Shown: positions 1 to 8,281 of the stretch, piece after piece
Layout: every line of letters begins with the position of its first letter
How positions within the stretch are numbered: the stretch's first letter is position 1
From: a virus
Length of the DNA: 28,039 bases
Direction: 5' to 3' (one strand)
IMG/VR virus record: IMGVR_UViG_3300021083_000086
Coordinates: 1-28,039 of that record
Program-made: the position numbers and the translations under genes
The notes under the pieces: generated by a model
The model's input: only the letters and a program-made list of their open reading frames with translations
Databases searched by the model: none
What the model was told of the DNA's origin: nothing

Positions 1-926
1 CCAGCCTTCGGCGTGAAGGCGTTGAAAGGATCGTAGACCGTCTCGGTGTAGCCGGAGCCACCACCACGTGAGCGGGTAGCGTCGTTCCAGTCATCGTTGT
101 AGTCGCTGATGCCCCAGCCGTCAGCGGTGTACGCACTCGACTCGTTGAGTAGGTCGTCCATCGGACGGAAGTCGATCTTGTTCTTCGGGAGACCGTCGAG
201 GTAGTCGTGGAGCTTCTGAGCCTGCTCACGTGAGAAGGGGTAGCCGAACACGTCGACCTCATCGGAGGCGGTCTTCGAGGCGGCTAGACTGAAGCTGCCC
301 TGGTTGGGGTCGACGCCGACACCTTCCTCCCAGGTGTGCTTGCCACCCTTCGGGCACGTCGGGCTGTCGAACTGCTCCTTCGAGCCTCGGGTCAGCGTCT
401 CCTGGCACTTGCCACAGTGGTAGTGCGAGGCTGCGGTCTTGGCTGTCTTGATGGGGCGCTGACCGCTGCTAGCAGATCCGGCCCAGCACCGAGAGTTGCA
501 CGAGGGGCAACGTCCGATCGTGTTGCCACCACCCGGCTCAGGGTTCAGCGGTCCCGTGTCCTTGCAGTTCGGGTTGTCACAGCTATACTTGGCTGTCTTC
601 GAGGCGGTGCGGCCCCACTCGTTGCCCTCCTGCACGATGGCGGGAGCGGGCTTGGTGAGGATGTCGGCTAGCTCAGGGTAGTCACGGTCAGCGAGGTGAA
701 GCTCGGACCCCTCGGTCTGCCACTTGCCCTCGGTCTGTGCGCCAACGTGCTGCCAGGTGATCTCGTCCGGGGCGTAGAGACCTTGGACGTGTCCGGCGAA
801 CTGAAGGCGGGCCTGTCCGTCCTCATGAGCGATGACCTCGCCCACCTCACCGCTACGGGTGGTAGCGAGGGTCCCGAAGGCGGGAAGCTCTGCATCAAGG
901 CGTCGGTAGCTAGTCTGTCGTCTCAT
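1..926 (-). CDS. Zinc-ribbon protein with TASKTA linkers (3' end outside window)
   Basis: I read at least 308 residues from the ATG at 926; the frame stays open to the window edge. An in-frame ATG lies at 944 and another at 950, but AAGGA sits five bases before the ATG at 926, so I prefer that start. It overlaps the portal stop by 17 bases. Residues 15-58 look like a small SH3-like beta barrel (GEVGEVIAHEDG, LQFAG, LYAPDEI). Cys-pair modules follow at C116/C121/C140/C143 and C171/C174/C191. Peptides RTASKTAK (106-113), KTAKTAAS (160-167) and AASKTAS (215-221) sit at the module boundaries. The same linker type recurs in the other large proteins of this block. The part from about residue 225 is acidic and Gly-rich and unrecognised. 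The function is unknown; the position just after the portal suggests a head-associated role, which is inference. Confidence 0.75.
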   Translation of the reverse strand, partial: MRRQTSYRRLDAELPAFGTLATTRSGEVGEVIAHEDGQARLQFAGHVQGLYAPDEITWQHVGAQTEGKWQTEGSELHLADRDYPELADILTKPAPAIVQEGNEWGRTASKTAKYSCDNPNCKDTGPLNPEPGGGNTIGRCPSCNSRCWAGSASSGQRPIKTAKTAASHYHCGKCQETLTRGSKEQFDSPTCPKGGKHTWEEGVGVDPNQGSFSLAASKTASDEVDVFGYPFSREQAQKLHDYLDGLPKNKIDFRPMDDLLNESSAYTADGWGISDYNDDWNDATRSRGGGSGYTETVYDPFNAFTPKA

Positions 927-3843
927 TACGTTCCTTAGTTGCATTTTCATGGGGCCAGACAGGCGCACGTAGCTGATCTGCCAGGGGTTGAGTTCGGTCG
1001 AGGGTGCGGAACTTGCGGGCGCCGACGTGGCGAGGACCCGTCGAGAGGCTAGAACCCTTGGGCATCTTGCCTCGCTGCTCGTCGCTCTCGGGCGGTCGAG
1101 AAGCGTGCTGGTTGCGGGGAAGAGGGATAGTGCTGCCGCTAGCGTCATCAGTCTGATCGTCATCACCCGGAGGCATCTTGCCCGAGAGGGAGTCACCACC
1201 GAAGGAGTTGGGGTCCTCACCCTCATCGGCCTCTGCGTCCTCGGCTGCGGCGATGTCCTCGTCGGTCGGGGCCAGAGCGTCGGTCGGGGCAGGCTCGTCC
1301 AGTCCGAGGGCCGGGAGCACCTGCGGACCTTCCGGCTGACCGGCAGCATCGACGGGACCCTGAGTCTGAGCGACCGGCTGGAAGTCTTCCTTGAGGTCGT
1401 CGGGGATCGGCAGACCAGCGGCGAGGAGGGCAAGGTAGGTCTCCTTGCGGGTCTCCTGTGCGGCGACAGCAAGCTCGATCTGCTCTTCCTTGACCTTCTC
1501 GACTTCCTCGTCCAGATCGATGTCGACGTTGACCAGTCGGGTCTTCATCGAGATCGGCACACCAGAGGCACGGACGGTTTCCATGAACTGCTGGTTGCTG
1601 TCCTCGTCGGCCAGGCTCATGGTCTTGAAGGTGAGGTCGGGGATGAGGAGCTTCGGTCGCTCCACGATGCGCTCTTCGCCGGTCTCCTCGTTGACTTCGA
1701 GGATCTCTTCCATGATCGGGTACTTGATGCCGTTGCGCTCTTCGTAGTCGTAGTGCTCCTGGGCCTCGGCCACGACCATGGCCCGGCTCTTCCAGAAGCG
1801 CTGGATCTTACGCTGGTAGGTCGAGAGCAACTGCGTCACGATGTCTCGGTTGAGGGCGTCGGCGGCGTAGGTCTCACCGGAGCCAGCGCCGTTGAGCATC
1901 GTGCGGGACAGACCGAACACCTGAAGCTGACGGTCGGTGAGGCGGTCGAAGTCCGGGCTGAAGTCCGGCATGGCCTCCTTGCCGAACACCTGCGAGATGT
2001 CGAGGGCGAAGTGGTGGATCAGGACTCGGAAGTCGCCAGCGAGGGCGGCGTCGAGCGATGCCTCGAACGCTTCGAGGTCGCCCTGGTTCGGGACCCACGG
2101 CTGCGTGGTACCGAGGTCGGATGCGGAGGCACCGAGCTTGGCCACGATCATCGGGGTGTAGAGGCGCTCAGCGATGGCATCCTGGGCGGCGTTGAGCATC
2201 TCTTCCTGAATGACGGCACGGAAGCCACGCATCAGGATCGGGATGCCTCGGGGGTGGAAGCTGTCGGCCTTGAACTTCAACTGCTTGAGGAGGACGCCGG
2301 AGACATCCATCTTCGACTCCTCACGGCTGAAGTGAGCAAGCTCGGGGTACACCCTCATGAGGGCTTCGTACTCCCACTTCGGCTCACGCTCCAAGATGAT
2401 CTTGCGGATCGTCTCGGGGAGCTTCATCTTGAAGCGAGGCTCCTTGAGGAACGGTGAGCGAATGACCTCAACGTCGTCCGGGTTGATGAGTTCGTCGGAC
2501 TCCCACACGCCGAGCGTGTCGTTGAAGGTGCCGAGCGGCCATGCCTCGCCCACGGTCCAATACTCTCGACCCACGTCGAGTAGGAACTCCTCGTAGTCAA
2601 GCTGGTCGAAGAAGAGGTCGCCGTAGAAGTCGTTGAGTTCGTCGTCCTTGCCGGTCATCTCCATCCCGATGAGCGGGTACTTCGAGAAGATGTCGATGGC
2701 CGAGGCGATGACGGGGTGTGTGATGTAGAGCAGACGGCAGTTCTTGGAAGCAATACCCCAAGCGGTGTAGTTACCAGTTCCCGTCTGTATCGAAACTACT
2801 TCGCCGGAGCCTTCTGATTCGATACTGACGATCTTCTCTCGTCCACCATTCGGTGTAGCCAGCAACCTCTTGTCAATCGCCGCAGTCACCCGCCTTGTCG
2901 GATTGGTCCAGTTCAAGAAGTCCACTAGGTCTTGTGCGGCCCCTTGACGACGACCAGGCACCCGCAACCAAAATGACTCGGGAGTCTGCGTATATGGAAT
3001 CCCCAGGAAGTCCAGTGAGTCAGCGATCCGTTGACATACCCCAGGATTATGACTCTGGCTTTGAGCAATCCCTTCTCCACATCCCTCACCGTCATAAACG
3101 CCCCCCAGCCATGCGGCCACTATCAACTCCTTTTCGGAACTCAACTCGGGAGTGGGGGTAACCATCCGAACAAGTTCTCGTCCAACCTCAGCCGTCCGAT
3201 ATTCCGGCTGCTTCCAGCCGGTAGTTTGGTTAGGGGAGTAATGTGGATTGGCCCATAGGTGGTCCGGTGTGCAATGGATAACCTCACCAGACTCGAAGGT
3301 CACCTTGACAATCTCGGGGGCGATCCGACGTTGAATAGCTAGAACGGGGGTGCGGACAAGTACCTTACGTACCTCGCCCTGTGGTCCCGTGCGATACTCC
3401 CAGCCGATGACCTCATCCCCTTCAACAATCTGACCCATCGGCTTGAACGAGTAATCAGCCATCCACACCGGGGCATCTGGTGTATTGCAGAACGCACGGA
3501 TCTTCTCTAGCTCCTCGTCCTTCGCTACGTCGTAGGGGAGGTTGTTCTGGCGCCAGTAGAAGAGCGGGTCACGAGGGCGTGCGGTAGCGAACGAGAACTG
3601 GCCTACTCCACCCATGCCCTGTCCGCTGTTGACGCCACCAGAGGCGTTCTTGGTGATGCGGCGGTTGGCTCGCATCTCAGCGACGACATCCGACGTATCG
3701 ACAGCGCCCTGCTTGCCCTTGGCGAGAGCAGTCTTCGCTAGGGCGTGGTAGTCCTGATGTCCGGTGGCGTCAGCGAGGGCGCCGAAGACATCGGCGTCGG
3801 CCTGCACCTGGCGGGAGCCTGAGGGCGTCCACAGTTCCGGCAT
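910..3843 (-). CDS. Portal protein containing an intein
   Basis: This 977-residue ORF encodes a portal interrupted by a 250-residue intein at residues 119-368. The ligated product would be about 727 residues, long for a portal. The portal forms the dodecameric ring at one capsid vertex through which DNA is packaged and ejected. The assignment rests on the post-intein extein (ITHPVIASAIDIFSKYPLIG, then a long helical region with TYAADALNRDIVTQLLSTYQ typical of the portal stem and crown) and on its position downstream of the terminase. The C-terminal 130 residues are acidic and low-complexity. They carry SFGGDSLSGKMP (880-891), which is also found in the gene just upstream. The ATG at 3843 follows the previous stop by three bases. 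The portal call is moderate to good because I could not run a profile search; the intein call is strong. Confidence 0.75.
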   Translation of the reverse strand: MPELWTPSGSRQVQADADVFGALADATGHQDYHALAKTALAKGKQGAVDTSDVVAEMRANRRITKNASGGVNSGQGMGGVGQFSFATARPRDPLFYWRQNNLPYDVAKDEELEKIRAFCNTPDAPVWMADYSFKPMGQIVEGDEVIGWEYRTGPQGEVRKVLVRTPVLAIQRRIAPEIVKVTFESGEVIHCTPDHLWANPHYSPNQTTGWKQPEYRTAEVGRELVRMVTPTPELSSEKELIVAAWLGGVYDGEGCGEGIAQSQSHNPGVCQRIADSLDFLGIPYTQTPESFWLRVPGRRQGAAQDLVDFLNWTNPTRRVTAAIDKRLLATPNGGREKIVSIESEGSGEVVSIQTGTGNYTAWGIASKNCRLLYITHPVIASAIDIFSKYPLIGMEMTGKDDELNDFYGDLFFDQLDYEEFLLDVGREYWTVGEAWPLGTFNDTLGVWESDELINPDDVEVIRSPFLKEPRFKMKLPETIRKIILEREPKWEYEALMRVYPELAHFSREESKMDVSGVLLKQLKFKADSFHPRGIPILMRGFRAVIQEEMLNAAQDAIAERLYTPMIVAKLGASASDLGTTQPWVPNQGDLEAFEASLDAALAGDFRVLIHHFALDISQVFGKEAMPDFSPDFDRLTDRQLQVFGLSRTMLNGAGSGETYAADALNRDIVTQLLSTYQRKIQRFWKSRAMVVAEAQEHYDYEERNGIKYPIMEEILEVNEETGEERIVERPKLLIPDLTFKTMSLADEDSNQQFMETVRASGVPISMKTRLVNVDIDLDEEVEKVKEEQIELAVAAQETRKETYLALLAAGLPIPDDLKEDFQPVAQTQGPVDAAGQPEGPQVLPALGLDEPAPTDALAPTDEDIAAAEDAEADEGEDPNSFGGDSLSGKMPPGDDDQTDDASGSTIPLPRNQHASRPPESDEQRGKMPKGSSLSTGPRHVGARKFRTLDRTQPLADQLRAPVWPHENATKERNETTD
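2740..3489 (-). mobile_element. Intein with LAGLIDADG endonuclease in the portal gene
   Basis: The element is 250 residues, from C119 to N368 of the ORF, followed by the +1 extein residue C369. The N-terminal splicing block is CNTPDAPVWMADYSFKPMG followed by GDEVIGW. Block B is HCTPDHLWA (TxxH). A single LAGLIDADG-type motif reads WLGGVYDGEG near intein residues 127-136. The C-terminal block ends ...YTAWGIASKN|C. The penultimate residue is Lys where most inteins have His. The flanking exteins join as IRAFC/RLLYITHP. The DNA looks more AT-rich than the surrounding portal sequence, which fits acquisition from elsewhere. Confidence 0.88.
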
Positions 3844-3846
3844 CGG

Positions 3847-4698
3847 CTATGCCCGTCCGTGAAGCTGCTTGACCTCAGCGAGAGTCTCGGTCCTGCGGGG
3901 GCTGAACTTGATGGCAAGATGGGCCATGTAGGCACTCTCGGTTAGCACTATACCCTCCTCAGTGATGTATGCAGCATGGACCGCTGACTCCTTCGGAGCC
4001 GGGGGCTTGTCGCTATCGTCCTTCTTGGCGAACGGGTTGCCGCTGTCGTCTCCACCAGCAGCGTCATCCGATGAGTCGTCAGGGAGCTTCTCGGATAGTT
4101 GATCGCCACCGAAGGAGCCGTCCTCTTCCTCGGGAGTCTCCGTGACACCAGGAGCGGGTCCTGGGTCGGTGGGTGCAGCGCCAGGAGCTTGACCCGGTGT
4201 GTAGGGCTGACCGTCGACCGTCTGCGGCATCATCGGGAACTGCGGCTGCACGAGCACCGTGAAGGCGCTGTGGCAGAAGCCGCACTCGATGGCGGTACCG
4301 GAGTTGACGACCTGACCCGAACCGCAGAAGGGGCAATGGAAGACGGTGACGCCATCCATGTTGCCATGGGCCACCTTCACGAGGTAGCCAGAAGCGTCGG
4401 GAGTCTGATGGGCCTGCGCCCGGATCAACTGACTTGTGCGTCGGGTCTCGTACATGTTATCGATGCGACCCTGCTCGACGCCGTAGCCCTTGAGGGAGCG
4501 CATGAACTCATCGAACTCAGTATCCGTCATGTCCTTCACAGACTGGACGTACTCGTCGTTAACATCGGCTGAGCGAGTCAAGGGCCTACCCTCTCGTCCA
4601 TTGCTGCATCCCTCGCAGAGCATGTCGCCAGAGCCGTTCTTCTTGCGAGGAACGAACGGGGTCATCTTGCGTCCACATCCATCGCACTGCCTGGCCAT
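3847..4698 (-). CDS. Double zinc-ribbon protein upstream of the portal
   Basis: This is a 283-residue protein of unknown function. The N-terminus carries one Cys cluster (C5, C8, C28, C31). A second, classical zinc ribbon lies at C122/C125 and C139/C142, spaced FHCPFCGSG...ECGFCHSAF. A helical segment (residues 45-90) lies between them. Residues 155-240 are Pro- and Asp-rich and include SFGGDQLSEKLP (195-206), nearly the same as a motif in the portal tail. The last 45 residues (AAYITEEGIVLTESAYMAHLAIKF) look folded. The start at 4698 follows GGAAGA and lies two bases past the previous stop. Pairing with the portal and the shared motif suggest a head-assembly partner; this is inference. Confidence 0.8.
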   Translation of the reverse strand: MARQCDGCGRKMTPFVPRKKNGSGDMLCEGCSNGREGRPLTRSADVNDEYVQSVKDMTDTEFDEFMRSLKGYGVEQGRIDNMYETRRTSQLIRAQAHQTPDASGYLVKVAHGNMDGVTVFHCPFCGSGQVVNSGTAIECGFCHSAFTVLVQPQFPMMPQTVDGQPYTPGQAPGAAPTDPGPAPGVTETPEEEDGSFGGDQLSEKLPDDSSDDAAGGDDSGNPFAKKDDSDKPPAPKESAVHAAYITEEGIVLTESAYMAHLAIKFSPRRTETLAEVKQLHGRA

Positions 4699-4700
4699 AT

Positions 4701-5177
4701 CTAGCTTCTTCCGAAAGCGTCACGCAGTAGGGTCGAAGTGGCGAGAGCGACGAGTTCTTGAGCTTCGACGGCGCTTAGCTGCGCCAGGATTGGTCGGAAG
4801 CTTGCATCTGTGCGGATGTTGTCTCGGATCATCTCTACTGCCTCGACGGCCAACGGTTCGAAGAACGCTAGGTGACCGTCATGGTTCAGGGCGTTCAGGA
4901 GGCCAGTCGTCCCTTCACGGTCGAAGACATCTCGCACGGCGATCGTGACGAGCGGCCCGTCAAGTGTATCATCATTGCCCCCACGGGAGCGAATGCTGAC
5001 GAGATCGTTGTTAGCCTCTAGTGTTATCTGTCCCTTAGCTGGTCCTGTGGACCACTGGACATGGCTGCCATCGCCAGCAGCTTGGATTACTCGGCCTCGG
5101 TCATCGATGTTGATGCCGCTGCCGCCCGGTTCCCCGACGTATGCTACCTGCTCTCCCTCGGGGATTCGGGAACTCAT
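4701..5177 (-). CDS. Hypothetical protein with SH3-like N-terminus
   Basis: This is a 158-residue protein I do not recognise. Residues 5-60 alternate short hydrophobic strands and glycines (GEQVAYVGEPGGSG, GRVIQAAGDGSHVQW, LVSIRSRGG) and look like a small beta barrel. It recalls the N-terminal part of the gene at 1-926. Residues 75-155 are helical (VTIAVRDVFDREG, AVEAVEMIRDNI, AVEAQELVALATSTLL). It has no Cys. The start at 5177 shares one base with the upstream stop (TAATG), so translation is probably coupled within the head-associated operon. Confidence 0.72.
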   Translation of the reverse strand: MSSRIPEGEQVAYVGEPGGSGINIDDRGRVIQAAGDGSHVQWSTGPAKGQITLEANNDLVSIRSRGGNDDTLDGPLVTIAVRDVFDREGTTGLLNALNHDGHLAFFEPLAVEAVEMIRDNIRTDASFRPILAQLSAVEAQELVALATSTLLRDAFGRS

Positions 5178-6601
5178 TACGAGGCCAGCGACGGGAACTT
5201 GGCGAGGGTAGTCTCGGCCACTCGTCGGGCGGCTTGAGCATTCATGCCGGGGTTCGTATCGAGGATCTGCTCGACCATAGCGGTCAGTCGCTCTTCCTTC
5301 GCCAGGTTGGGGTTGGTCCCCTCCTGCTGGTCGAGCACGTTGCGCTGGTCGGCGTCGTCACCATCGAAGTCGCTGGCCCTCTTGTCGAGAGACTCGCCGG
5401 TCGAGGTGTGGCCCTGACCGTTGCACGAGAGGCACTTCTCGCCTCGGTCGTTACCGGACTGCACCTTGCCGCTGCCGTGGCACTTCTTGCACGTGCGGCT
5501 GGCGGTCTGGCTCGGGAGGTTCTGCTGAGTGGCGGGGATCTGGTCGTTGGTGGCCGGTGCGCCCTGCGGAAGCTGGTTCTGCTGGTTCTGTTGCGGGACC
5601 TGCTGGTTGGGGTCCTGCTCGGGGGCTGCGGGGGCTGCGCACGGCTGGTTGTCGAAGAGGTCACCCTGAAGGTCTACCTGACCGTCATCCGAGATGTTCG
5701 CCTCGCCCTCGATCTGGCAGTTCTGGCAGCGCCAGTTCGAGAACAACTGATCCACGTCGTAGGCAACTTCCTTGGCATCATGGCCAAGCTGGTTGGCCTG
5801 ATCGACGGCGGCGTCAACCTGCTGCTGTGCCGTGTCCATGACCTGAAGGAGCGGATCTACAACCTCGCCCGGTACGGCTCCTGGGGCCGGAGGAGCGTTA
5901 GGGTCCACCTGAACCTCTCCGGGGGCCGTAGGAGCAGCCTGAGGGGCCTCTCCGGGGGCCTCAGCGGGGGCTGCGGGAGCCTCTTCGCCGCCAGAGTCAC
6001 CGGACGGCGGGTGCGTCTCGTTGCCGCCCTTGTCGTCGTCGTCCTTCTTCTTGTCCTTGTCGTCCTTCTTGGGCGGGAAGTCAGCGGCTACCCAGGTACC
6101 GAGGAGGGTGGCAGTACGAGTAGCTCCGGCGTAGGCCGGGGCGAGCGTCTCCACGATCTTCTTGGCGGAGTCCTCGTCGGGCGCCCACCCTGCGGTGTAG
6201 AGGATGCCTTCGTCCTGACGAGCGAGTGAGTAGTGGTAGCCCTGACCCTCCGGCCCGACGAGACCGAGGAGGCCCTTCGGGTAATGTATGGCGACGTAGC
6301 CTTCGGCTCCGGTCTGCTCCTCAGCAGCCTCGTAGGTGAGGTTGTCCGAGCCGCAGAAGCAGCGCATGTTGGCCGTCACTCGACCGAAGGTGTAGTCCTG
6401 GCCGCAGTCGAGGCACGCTACTGCGTAGGATGACGTTGTGGGCATCTCGGGTGCGGCGGGGGTCACGGAGCCTCCCGAAGGGGCGGAAGAGTTGAGCATC
6501 TGTTCATCTGGCTGAGCCGTCGCAGCACTCGTATCGGTCTGACCCTGAGGTGCAGAGTTACCGGTCGGTGCTGCTGTAGCTGCTGCGGGATCTGTTGGCA
6601 T
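5177..6601 (-). CDS. Modular zinc-binding protein with DnaJ-type Cys repeats and Pro/Gln/acidic linkers
   Basis: This is a 474-residue modular protein of unknown function. Residues 1-55 are an Ala/Pro/Thr-rich disordered leader. A zinc ribbon occupies about 63-83 (CLDCG...CFCG). Residues 98-175 look folded (YVAIHYPKGLLGLVGPEGQG). A Lys/Asp block (177-192) and a Pro/Ala-rich stretch follow. Residues 249-290 are helical, then CQNC at 292-295 and a Gln/Pro-rich linker (328-365). Two CxxCxGxG units at 371-378 and 390-397 (CKKCHGSG, CLSCNGQG) match the DnaJ central zinc-finger repeat. DnaJ itself has four such units plus a J domain, neither of which is present, so this is not DnaJ. The C-terminus (430-474) is a small helical domain. 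SQTASRTCKKC continues the linker motif seen in neighbouring genes. Confidence 0.8.
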   Translation of the reverse strand: MPTDPAAATAAPTGNSAPQGQTDTSAATAQPDEQMLNSSAPSGGSVTPAAPEMPTTSSYAVACLDCGQDYTFGRVTANMRCFCGSDNLTYEAAEEQTGAEGYVAIHYPKGLLGLVGPEGQGYHYSLARQDEGILYTAGWAPDEDSAKKIVETLAPAYAGATRTATLLGTWVAADFPPKKDDKDKKKDDDDKGGNETHPPSGDSGGEEAPAAPAEAPGEAPQAAPTAPGEVQVDPNAPPAPGAVPGEVVDPLLQVMDTAQQQVDAAVDQANQLGHDAKEVAYDVDQLFSNWRCQNCQIEGEANISDDGQVDLQGDLFDNQPCAAPAAPEQDPNQQVPQQNQQNQLPQGAPATNDQIPATQQNLPSQTASRTCKKCHGSGKVQSGNDRGEKCLSCNGQGHTSTGESLDKRASDFDGDDADQRNVLDQQEGTNPNLAKEERLTAMVEQILDTNPGMNAQAARRVAETTLAKFPSLAS

Positions 6602-6604
6602 GTG

Positions 6605-8281
6605 TTAGCGTCCTCGGCATTCGTCACACTCATAGCGAGATGCGATCTTACCCACTACTTCGCAGGGCTTACCGCAACTTCCACAGGGGCAGTACGTCTT
6701 CTTCGAGGCGGTCACGAAGTGACTCTGAGCGAAGCTGAGGGCTTCGTCCTCGGTGGCGAAGGCCTGCGTGTCGATGGCGCCGCCGTCCTTGAAGTGGACG
6801 AGCCAGTCCTTGCCGTCACCGTAGTTGTTCTCGAAGACCTTGCCGACCCACACGCCGTCCTTGCCGTAGCCGTTGGCATCCGAGCCATTCTGCGGAGTCC
6901 AGCCGGTGTAGTCGGCAGAACCGTGGTGCTTGTGGTGCTTGTTCTTCTCGTGCTGCTTGCCGCACTCGTCGCAGAAGTAGTTGATCCAGTTGCCCTTGGC
7001 AGCCAACTCACGGAGGTCGTCATCGGTCAGACCCTCGGAAGCGGTGACAGAGGCGCTGTGGTGCATCGGTCGGCCACAGTAGCCGCAGTTGCCCTTGGCG
7101 TTCTTCTGAGGTCCGCTGTGGGGATCGAGCAGGCCACCGCTCGTAGCGCTATGGAAGTTCGACCTGCACGAGGCGCCGCAGAACTTGGCCGGGGTGGCGG
7201 TCTTCGAGGCCTTCGTGTAGTCGGGGTTAGGGTGGCCTAGAGATGCGTCGTGGACTTCATACGAACCGCACGACGGGCACTTGGCTCCGCCTGTCGAGTA
7301 GTCCCAGTCGTGTCCACCCTCGCCGCCACGGTAGCCGCAACTGAAGCACTCGTCACCGGGGAAGGCGACCTTGCGGGATGACTCGCTGCGAGAGGGCGAA
7401 CCCTCATCGAGCCACGGGACGTGCGGGTCATGACCACCGGAGCAGTTCTTCGAGCCGCCCTTGTCGGTCCAGCCGTTCGAGCCGTGGGCGCCGGGACCCT
7501 TGGTCAGCTTCTCACCACAGTAGTGACACTCGACATCACGGTTGTAGGAGGTGTCCCTAGCTCCGTGCATGTGAGTCTCCATAGCACGGAAGGCAGACTC
7601 GGCCTGCTCCTTGGAGTCATGAACCGAGAGCGTCTTGCCGGTGCCCTTCTGGACGATCTTGTACTTGCCGCCACCAGCGGGCTTCACGTAGTGGTACTCG
7701 GCACTCTTGGAGAAGTGGTCAGCATGAGCATCGCAGACGTGGTGACCGGAGGCGCTGTAGCCCTCCTGTCCACCGACGTACTTGGTGGCGGGCTTGCCGC
7801 ATACGGTGCACTTCTCGGCGGCGGTCTTCGAAGAGGAATGACCACGCATGTGCTCGAACGGGCAGCGAGCAGATGGCGCCGGAGTAACCCCAGTGACATG
7901 ACCATCGTCCCACGTGCGACCACAGCTACCACAGGTAACGGGGGCCTTGAAGGACTTCGGGGCGGAGCGGCCCTTACCGACGTATCGGACGCCACGACTA
8001 TCGGTGGTGTAGCGCTCGGAGGCGAGGACTTCGAAGTCCTTCTTGAAGGACTCCTCAAGCTCGGCTCGGGCGGTGATGAAGGTAGCGGCGTCCTTGGTGC
8101 AGCGTCGGACGATGCTATCGAGATCCGGGGACACGAGCGCCATGCGGTTCTCGAAGTCCGCTGACGACTCGGCCTCGGCTAGGAACGGCCAATACTGCAC
8201 GGACTCAATGCGGAGGGTGGCAGTGAGCTTGCGGTGGTTGACCTCTTCGGTCGCTTCCGATGCGGTGGTCCAGAGATTCAT
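6605..8281 (-). CDS. Multi-zinc-ribbon protein with about eight Cys/His modules
   Basis: I take the ATG at 8281, which overlaps the upstream stop as TAATG, giving 558 residues. An extension to 8443 only reads antisense-like sequence through the preceding gene. Residues 1-110 are a helical domain. Cys/His modules then run in tandem: C117/C120/C140; C158/C161/C183 with H181 and H186; C252/C255/C280; C312/C315/C335/C338; C368/C372/C399/C402; C437/C440 with a His-rich stretch (443-453); and C531/C533/C536/C540 plus C552/C555 at the end. Two small alpha/beta inserts (about 197-240 and 471-522) interrupt the array. SKTA, ASKTATPAKFC and VTASKKTYC mark module borders. I know of no named family with this architecture. 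Nucleic-acid or protein binding inside the capsid is a guess. Confidence 0.8.
   Translation of the reverse strand: MNLWTTASEATEEVNHRKLTATLRIESVQYWPFLAEAESSADFENRMALVSPDLDSIVRRCTKDAATFITARAELEESFKKDFEVLASERYTTDSRGVRYVGKGRSAPKSFKAPVTCGSCGRTWDDGHVTGVTPAPSARCPFEHMRGHSSSKTAAEKCTVCGKPATKYVGGQEGYSASGHHVCDAHADHFSKSAEYHYVKPAGGGKYKIVQKGTGKTLSVHDSKEQAESAFRAMETHMHGARDTSYNRDVECHYCGEKLTKGPGAHGSNGWTDKGGSKNCSGGHDPHVPWLDEGSPSRSESSRKVAFPGDECFSCGYRGGEGGHDWDYSTGGAKCPSCGSYEVHDASLGHPNPDYTKASKTATPAKFCGASCRSNFHSATSGGLLDPHSGPQKNAKGNCGYCGRPMHHSASVTASEGLTDDDLRELAAKGNWINYFCDECGKQHEKNKHHKHHGSADYTGWTPQNGSDANGYGKDGVWVGKVFENNYGDGKDWLVHFKDGGAIDTQAFATEDEALSFAQSHFVTASKKTYCPCGSCGKPCEVVGKIASRYECDECRGR

Noticed and set aside
988-2457. 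Long plus-strand frame of 489 codons
   Set aside because: It is the antisense of the portal gene. Its translation is low-complexity Leu/Gly/Val-rich with no domain, as expected from a GC-rich opposite strand.
5141-6229. Plus-strand frame of 362 codons
   Set aside because: It is antisense to the 474-residue modular protein; the hydrophobic-looking stretches mirror its Asp/Lys and Gln/Pro linkers.
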